This document shows, in pieces, positions 33,386 to 37,304 of a DNA stretch of 37,304 bases. The notes below the pieces were generated by a model. The model saw nothing but the letters and a program-made list of their open reading frames with translations. It was not told where the DNA came from and searched no databases. Numbering within the stretch: position 1 is the first letter of the stretch; every line of letters starts with the position of its first letter. A program made the translations under genes and the position numbers. Source of the stretch: Deltaproteobacteria bacterium RIFOXYA12_FULL_58_15 (GTDB lineage Bacteria; Myxococcota; XYA12-FULL-58-9). The stretch is taken from NCBI GenBank assembly GCA_001798605.1, contig MGST01000223.1, forward strand, positions 1-37,304, given 5' to 3'.

Positions 33386-34198
33386 TCAGGATTCGAGTGA
33401 TGTGGCGGCCTTCATCTTGCGAACGAAGTCGCCGATTTCGTGCAACATGACACCGGGAGCATCGAGGTTCTCTTCTATGTGACGCACCACGGCGGATCCG
33501 CTGATGGCACCGGCGGCACCGCATTTGAGTGCTGCGCGAACCTGCTTGGGACTGGATATGCCAAAGCCTAACATTGCCGGCGGTGCGCCCACCTCTTTGA
33601 GGACTGCGAGGAGATGCTCAGGTGGCAGGTGCACCTCTTGGTCGACGCCCGTGACGCCAGCGCGGGTAACGACGTAAACATAACCGTCGCAAAGCTGGGC
33701 GATTTGTCGCAGGCGATCCTTGTTTGCATTGGGGGTGCCGATGAGGACGGGACAAATGCCGTGCGCGCGAGCGCTCTTGGCAAAGGGGGCAGCCTCGGCG
33801 CTTGGGACGTCGGCGACCAGTACGGAGTCAGCACCTGCGTCGGCGGCGCGTTGGTAAAACAGATCAATACCGTCCCGAACGACGAGGTTGGCATAGACCA
33901 ACAAACCCATGGGGATGTCCGCATTTTCTTTGCGGATCTGGGCCAACAGATTCCAGCAGTCCTTCGGGCGAACGCCCTGCGCCAGGGCTCGTTGGGACGC
34001 GGCTTGAATCACGGGGCCATCGGCCACCGGATCAGAAAACGGGATCCCCACTTCCAGCGCATCGGCTCCAGACGCGACGAGCATGCGCAAGAGCGCGAGC
34101 GACTGCTCGAGATTGGGATCGCCCAAGGTAACAAAGGGGACAAAGGCACCACACCTCTCTTGGTCGAGGCGGGCGAACATCGTGTCATAGCGACTCAT
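33386..34198 (-). CDS. trpA: Tryptophan synthase alpha subunit
   Basis: The 270-residue TIM-barrel lyase cleaves indole-3-glycerol phosphate to indole and glyceraldehyde-3-phosphate. It has 'AFVPFVTLGDPNLEQSL', then 'GADALEVGIPFSDPVADGPV' (catalytic Glu and Asp present), 'VADVPSAEA', 'YVYVVTRAGVTGVD', 'LGFGISSPKQV' and 'GAISGSAVV'. The start overlaps the trpB stop as TGATG. It pairs with TrpB in the alpha2-beta2 complex. It is followed after 9 bp by aroB, the switch from the trp to the aro half of the operon. Confidence 0.95.
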   Translation of the reverse strand: MSRYDTMFARLDQERCGAFVPFVTLGDPNLEQSLALLRMLVASGADALEVGIPFSDPVADGPVIQAASQRALAQGVRPKDCWNLLAQIRKENADIPMGLLVYANLVVRDGIDLFYQRAADAGADSVLVADVPSAEAAPFAKSARAHGICPVLIGTPNANKDRLRQIAQLCDGYVYVVTRAGVTGVDQEVHLPPEHLLAVLKEVGAPPAMLGFGISSPKQVRAALKCGAAGAISGSAVVRHIEENLDAPGVMLHEIGDFVRKMKAATSLES

Positions 34199-35382
34199 CA
34201 GATCTCCTCCTCGCCTCGGAGAATGCGGCGTACCTCAGACATGTCTTTGTCACCACGTCCAGACAGGCAAATCACCAACACCTCTGGTTCGGTGGCTTCT
34301 TGCGCCCGCTTGATGGCGTGAGCAATGGCGTGTGCTGACTCCAGGGCGGGAATGATGCCTTCCTTGAGCGCCAATTCTTGAAAAGCTGCTAGGGCCTCTG
34401 TATCGGTCGCACCGACGTAGGTTGCTCTTCCGGTCGTCTGCAAGTGGGCATGCTCCGGCCCGACGCCCGGATAGTCGAGACCTGCTGCGATCGAGTGGGT
34501 TTCGGCGATCTGGCCATCGGCGTCTTGAAGCAAAAATGATCGGGATCCGTGCAGGATGCCGACTTCTCCCGTGTGAATGGTGGCACCGTGCTCTTGGGTG
34601 TGCAAGCCGCGACCGGCGGCTTCAACGCCGACAAGCGCAGTCTTCTCGTGCTCCACAAAGTCGGAAAAGATGCCGATGGCATTGGAGCCGCCGCCAACGC
34701 AGGCGATGACCGCATCGGGAAGTCTGCCTTCTGCTTCGAGGATTTGTTCCTTGGCCTCGCGACCGATCACCCGCTGAAACTCGCGAACCATCAATGGAAA
34801 GGGGTGGGGGCCCACCACACTTCCGAGCATGTAATGGGTGGTGTCGTAACTCGAAGTCCACTCCCGCAGAGTTTCGTTGACTGCGTCTTTGAGGGTGCGT
34901 GAGCCATGGGCGACAGGGACCACTTCTGCGCCCATCAGCTCCATGCGAAAGACGTTGAGTGCTTGGCGTTCGACGTCCCGCTCTCCCATGTAGATCCGAG
35001 TCTCGAGGCCAAACAGGGCACCGGCGAGAGCGGTGGCGACGCCATGTTGCCCAGCACCGGTTTCAGCGATGATGCGCTTTTTGCCGAGCCGCTTGGTGAG
35101 CAGTCCTTGGCCGAGCACCTGGTTGGTCTTGTGGGCACCCCCATGCAGCAAATCCTCGCGTTTGAGGTAGATGCGGGCTTTGGTCTCGGCGCAGAGATTT
35201 CGACAACGGTACAAAGGCGTCGGTCTTCCAGCATAGGTGTGCAGGAGCTCATCGAGCTCTTTTTGAAATGCTGCGTCCTCCCTTGCTGCAAGAAAGCCTT
35301 CCTCCAACTGTTCGAGGGCGGGATAGAGGATCTCTGGTACGAAGGAGCCACCAAACTCACCGAATCGAGTATTGACCTTCAC
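34198..35382 (-). CDS. trpB: Tryptophan synthase beta subunit
   Basis: The 394-residue PLP enzyme makes tryptophan from indole and serine. The PLP lysine is in '[20 protein letters not shown]' near 85-95. The N-terminal '[20 protein letters not shown]', the catalytic-loop '[19 protein letters not shown]', the phosphate-binding '[10 protein letters not shown]' and the C-terminal '[13 protein letters not shown]' all match TrpB1-type enzymes. The start is GTG at 35382, whose GTGA overlaps the trpCF stop. The length is normal. Confidence 0.96.
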   Translation of the reverse strand: MKVNTRFGEFGGSFVPEILYPALEQLEEGFLAAREDAAFQKELDELLHTYAGRPTPLYRCRNLCAETKARIYLKREDLLHGGAHKTNQVLGQGLLTKRLGKKRIIAETGAGQHGVATALAGALFGLETRIYMGERDVERQALNVFRMELMGAEVVPVAHGSRTLKDAVNETLREWTSSYDTTHYMLGSVVGPHPFPLMVREFQRVIGREAKEQILEAEGRLPDAVIACVGGGSNAIGIFSDFVEHEKTALVGVEAAGRGLHTQEHGATIHTGEVGILHGSRSFLLQDADGQIAETHSIAAGLDYPGVGPEHAHLQTTGRATYVGATDTEALAAFQELALKEGIIPALESAHAIAHAIKRAQEATEPEVLVICLSGRGDKDMSEVRRILRGEEEI

Positions 35383-36761
35383 CTGTCACCACGTTGGTTG
35401 TGACCACGAAGCTCTGCAAAAAAGCTACGCAGTCGTGTTTCATCCTTGCTACCGGGGCGCGACTCCACCCCGGAGCTCACATCGAGTCCCCAGACGCCGA
35501 TAGCGTCAGCCTTTGCAACATTCTCGGGTTTCAATCCCCCGGCCACGATCAACTTGTCGCGCTCGGCAAAGCCATCGAGCAACGACCAATCAAAGGCGGT
35601 ACCGGTGCCGCCACGGCGCACTGGGCATAGGGCATCAAGAACCAGCCGGTCTGCGCCGCTGTCAACCAGGCGCGGAAGTGCGTTGCTCACACTGCAGGCC
35701 TTCCAGATTTCGGCGTTGGCGAGTGCGCGCCTAAGAGACTCGATATAGGTCTGGTCCTCTTCGCCATGAAGCTGCACGGCGAAAAGACTGAGCTCATTGG
35801 CTGTTTCCACCACATGTTCGAGGGAGGAGTTGACGAATACTCCGACCCACTTGAGGGGAGCCGCAGCACAGACTCCCGCGGCACATTGGGGAGTTATGAA
35901 TCGGGGAGACTCTTCTGCAAAGATCAAACCGCCGAAGGAAGCTCCAGATCGCCAAGCGGCCACCGCGTCATCGCTCTTTGTCAGGCCGCATACCTTGACG
36001 CGGCCATAGATGAGCTCACGACTCGCGATCGCAGGCCTCGGTTGCGACATCATCGCCGATCCGACGAGGAAACCGTCCACATGCTGCCGCAGATGGCGGA
36101 TCTGTTGATGATGGTGCATGCCCGACTCACAAATGACGATGCGGTCCGCCGGTACCATCGGTGCCAACGTCTCGGTGGTCGAGGTGTCCACCTCCAAGGT
36201 GTTGAGGTTTCGATTGTTGATGCCAATGATGGGAGCGTTGAGGTCGAGTGCCCGATCCAACTCGTCAGAGTCGTGTACCTCAGTGAGAACGTCGATATCG
36301 AGGGACTGGGCGGCGGCAAAACAATCGTTGTAGGTGGCATCATCGAGAACCGAGAGCATCAAGAGTATGGCGTCAGCGCCAAAGTGCCGTGCTTCAAAGA
36401 CTTGATAAGGATCGACGACAAAGTCTTTGCAGAGGATTGGTAAGTCCACGACCGCTCTGGCTGAGCGGAGAAACTCATGACTTCCTTGAAAGTAGGGCTC
36501 ATCGGTCAATACCGAGATGGCGGCGGCGGTGTCGGCGTATTCCCGGGCGATGGCTGCAACATCGAAATCCGGTCGCAACAACCCCGCAGTTGGCGATGCC
36601 TTTTTACATTCGAGGATGTAGGTCACTGTTGTTTGACGTAGCGCCGACGTGAAGCTGCGGTCCGAGGGCAACAGCTCCGCATGAAACGCTTCAAGGGGTG
36701 TTTGTTCCATGCGGCTGGCGACGTCGACCCGCTTTCGCGCGATGATCTCAGCCAGTGCCAT
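35379..36761 (-). CDS. trpCF: Bifunctional indole-3-glycerol phosphate synthase / phosphoribosylanthranilate isomerase
   Basis: The 460-residue fusion has two TIM barrels. Residues ~1-250 are TrpC: '[15 protein letters not shown]', '[16 protein letters not shown]' with the catalytic Lys, '[14 protein letters not shown]', 'DVLTEVHD', '[13 protein letters not shown]', 'ICESGM' and 'FLVGSAMM'. Residues ~255-455 are TrpF: '[15 protein letters not shown]' with the catalytic Cys, '[12 protein letters not shown]', 'VGVFVN', 'VQLHGEE', 'AGGLKPENV' and '[16 protein letters not shown]'. It catalyses two steps between TrpD and TrpA. The ATG at 36761 is preferred over 36803, because GGAG lies 7 bases upstream and LAEIIARK starts at once. 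It overlaps trpD by 14 bp. Confidence 0.95.
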   Translation of the reverse strand: MALAEIIARKRVDVASRMEQTPLEAFHAELLPSDRSFTSALRQTTVTYILECKKASPTAGLLRPDFDVAAIAREYADTAAAISVLTDEPYFQGSHEFLRSARAVVDLPILCKDFVVDPYQVFEARHFGADAILLMLSVLDDATYNDCFAAAQSLDIDVLTEVHDSDELDRALDLNAPIIGINNRNLNTLEVDTSTTETLAPMVPADRIVICESGMHHHQQIRHLRQHVDGFLVGSAMMSQPRPAIASRELIYGRVKVCGLTKSDDAVAAWRSGASFGGLIFAEESPRFITPQCAAGVCAAAPLKWVGVFVNSSLEHVVETANELSLFAVQLHGEEDQTYIESLRRALANAEIWKACSVSNALPRLVDSGADRLVLDALCPVRRGGTGTAFDWSLLDGFAERDKLIVAGGLKPENVAKADAIGVWGLDVSSGVESRPGSKDETRLRSFFAELRGHNQRGDR

Positions 36762-37304
36762 GGGACAGCTCCACCCAGCGTTGCATTCTGATGAGGGCGG
36801 CACCGGAGCGTAAGACGTCTTGGGCTAGAAGGGTGCCGTCATGCAGATTGGCCGCTTTGCCACAGGTCCACAGGAGCGCTCCGGTGTTTATTGCGACGGC
36901 GGCGTTGTGGGCATCGCTGCCTTTGCCGCCCAACAAGTCGCGAAGCCATGCGGCGTTGTCGTTTGCATCGCCACCCTTGAGGGCATCGAGGGGAGCGCAA
37001 TCGAGCCCCGCGTCCTCCGGGTGAATCTCGATATCGGTGAGAGCTCCGTCTCGCCACAACGCTCCCACGGTGGGCCCGTGCAAAGCGACTTCATCGAGGC
37101 CTGAGCCATGTACCACCAGAGCAGCCTTACACCCCAGCATTCTCAGTGTCTCTGCGACTGAGCGACATAGGGCAGGGTCATAGACTCCTACCACTTGCCA
37201 GTGAGGACGCGCCGGATTGGCGAGGGGGCCGAGTATGTTGAAAATGGTTCGGGTCTTGAGGGTTCGTCGTACCGGCATGGCGTGCCGCATGCCTGGATGG
37301 TAAT
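36748..37304 (-). CDS. trpD: Anthranilate phosphoribosyltransferase, C-terminal part (cut by window edge)
   Basis: 184 C-terminal residues are visible; the start lies beyond the window. 'RTIFNILGPLANPARP' and 'MLGCKAALVVHGSGLDEVAL' are TrpD signatures. The upstream 'YHPGMRHAMPVRRTL' corresponds to the anthranilate-binding segment. The late 'KGGDANDNAAWLRDLLGGK' and 'AVAINTGALLWTCGKAANL' complete the C-terminal domain. The enzyme transfers phosphoribosyl from PRPP to anthranilate. The 3' end overlaps the trpCF start by 14 bp. Any trpE/trpG genes, leader peptide or attenuator would lie outside this window. Confidence 0.95.
   Translation of the reverse strand, partial: YHPGMRHAMPVRRTLKTRTIFNILGPLANPARPHWQVVGVYDPALCRSVAETLRMLGCKAALVVHGSGLDEVALHGPTVGALWRDGALTDIEIHPEDAGLDCAPLDALKGGDANDNAAWLRDLLGGKGSDAHNAAVAINTGALLWTCGKAANLHDGTLLAQDVLRSGAALIRMQRWVELSHGTG

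Overview
The window looks like a piece of chromosome from a G+C-rich, Gram-negative bacterium, most probably of the Myxococcota/Bradymonadota (old deltaproteobacterial) kind. The reasons are several long secreted lipoproteins, a protein with many CDGxDNDC (MopE/Myxo-type) repeats, Ig-like proteins ending in outer-membrane-barrel-like regions, a family 9 glycosyltransferase and a fused AroD-AroE. The phylum is inference; nothing here is a strict marker.

Left part (1-13.7 kb). A truncated ISKra4-type transposase fragment is followed by two translationally coupled Gfo/Idh/MocA oxidoreductases. Next come a 1058-residue Cys/Asp-repeat lipoprotein, and divergently a DUF2147 protein and a 572-residue lipoprotein. 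A tandem 15-bp triplet lies in the divergent promoter region. On the minus strand is a tightly overlapped operon, nadB - lytic transglycosylase - pgsA - family 9 glycosyltransferase (NAD synthesis, peptidoglycan, phospholipid and surface glycan). Opposite nadB are a tiny lipoprotein and the decayed remains of what looks like a two-gene nucleotidyltransferase module, cut off just before the catalytic motif.

Middle part (13.7-26.5 kb). This is a surface-protein locus built around a divergent promoter near 20.75 kb. Leftward run an Ig/propeller lipoprotein, an outer-membrane-barrel-like protein and a second Ig/propeller lipoprotein. Rightward run an Ig plus barrel-like protein and a beta-helix lipoprotein, then (after a 158-bp gap) an ECF sigma factor coupled to a membrane FecR-type regulator. 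The regulators may control the surface genes; this is inference from position.

Right part (26.5-37.3 kb). A horizontally acquired-looking AAA/DUF4143 ATPase gene lies between two imperfect ~115-bp direct repeats. Each repeat contains the 3' end of fecR, the spacer and the 3' end of aroC, so the ancestral fecR/aroC convergent junction has been duplicated around the insert. Beyond it is one long minus-strand biosynthetic operon: trpD (partial) - trpCF fusion - trpB - trpA - aroB - aroDE fusion - aroA - aroK - aroC. Starts and stops overlap at every junction except trpA-aroB, which has a 9-bp gap. It encodes all steps from DAHP to chorismate plus most of the anthranilate-to-tryptophan branch; DAHP synthase and TrpE/G are not in the window.

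No rRNA, tRNA or CRISPR array was recognised.
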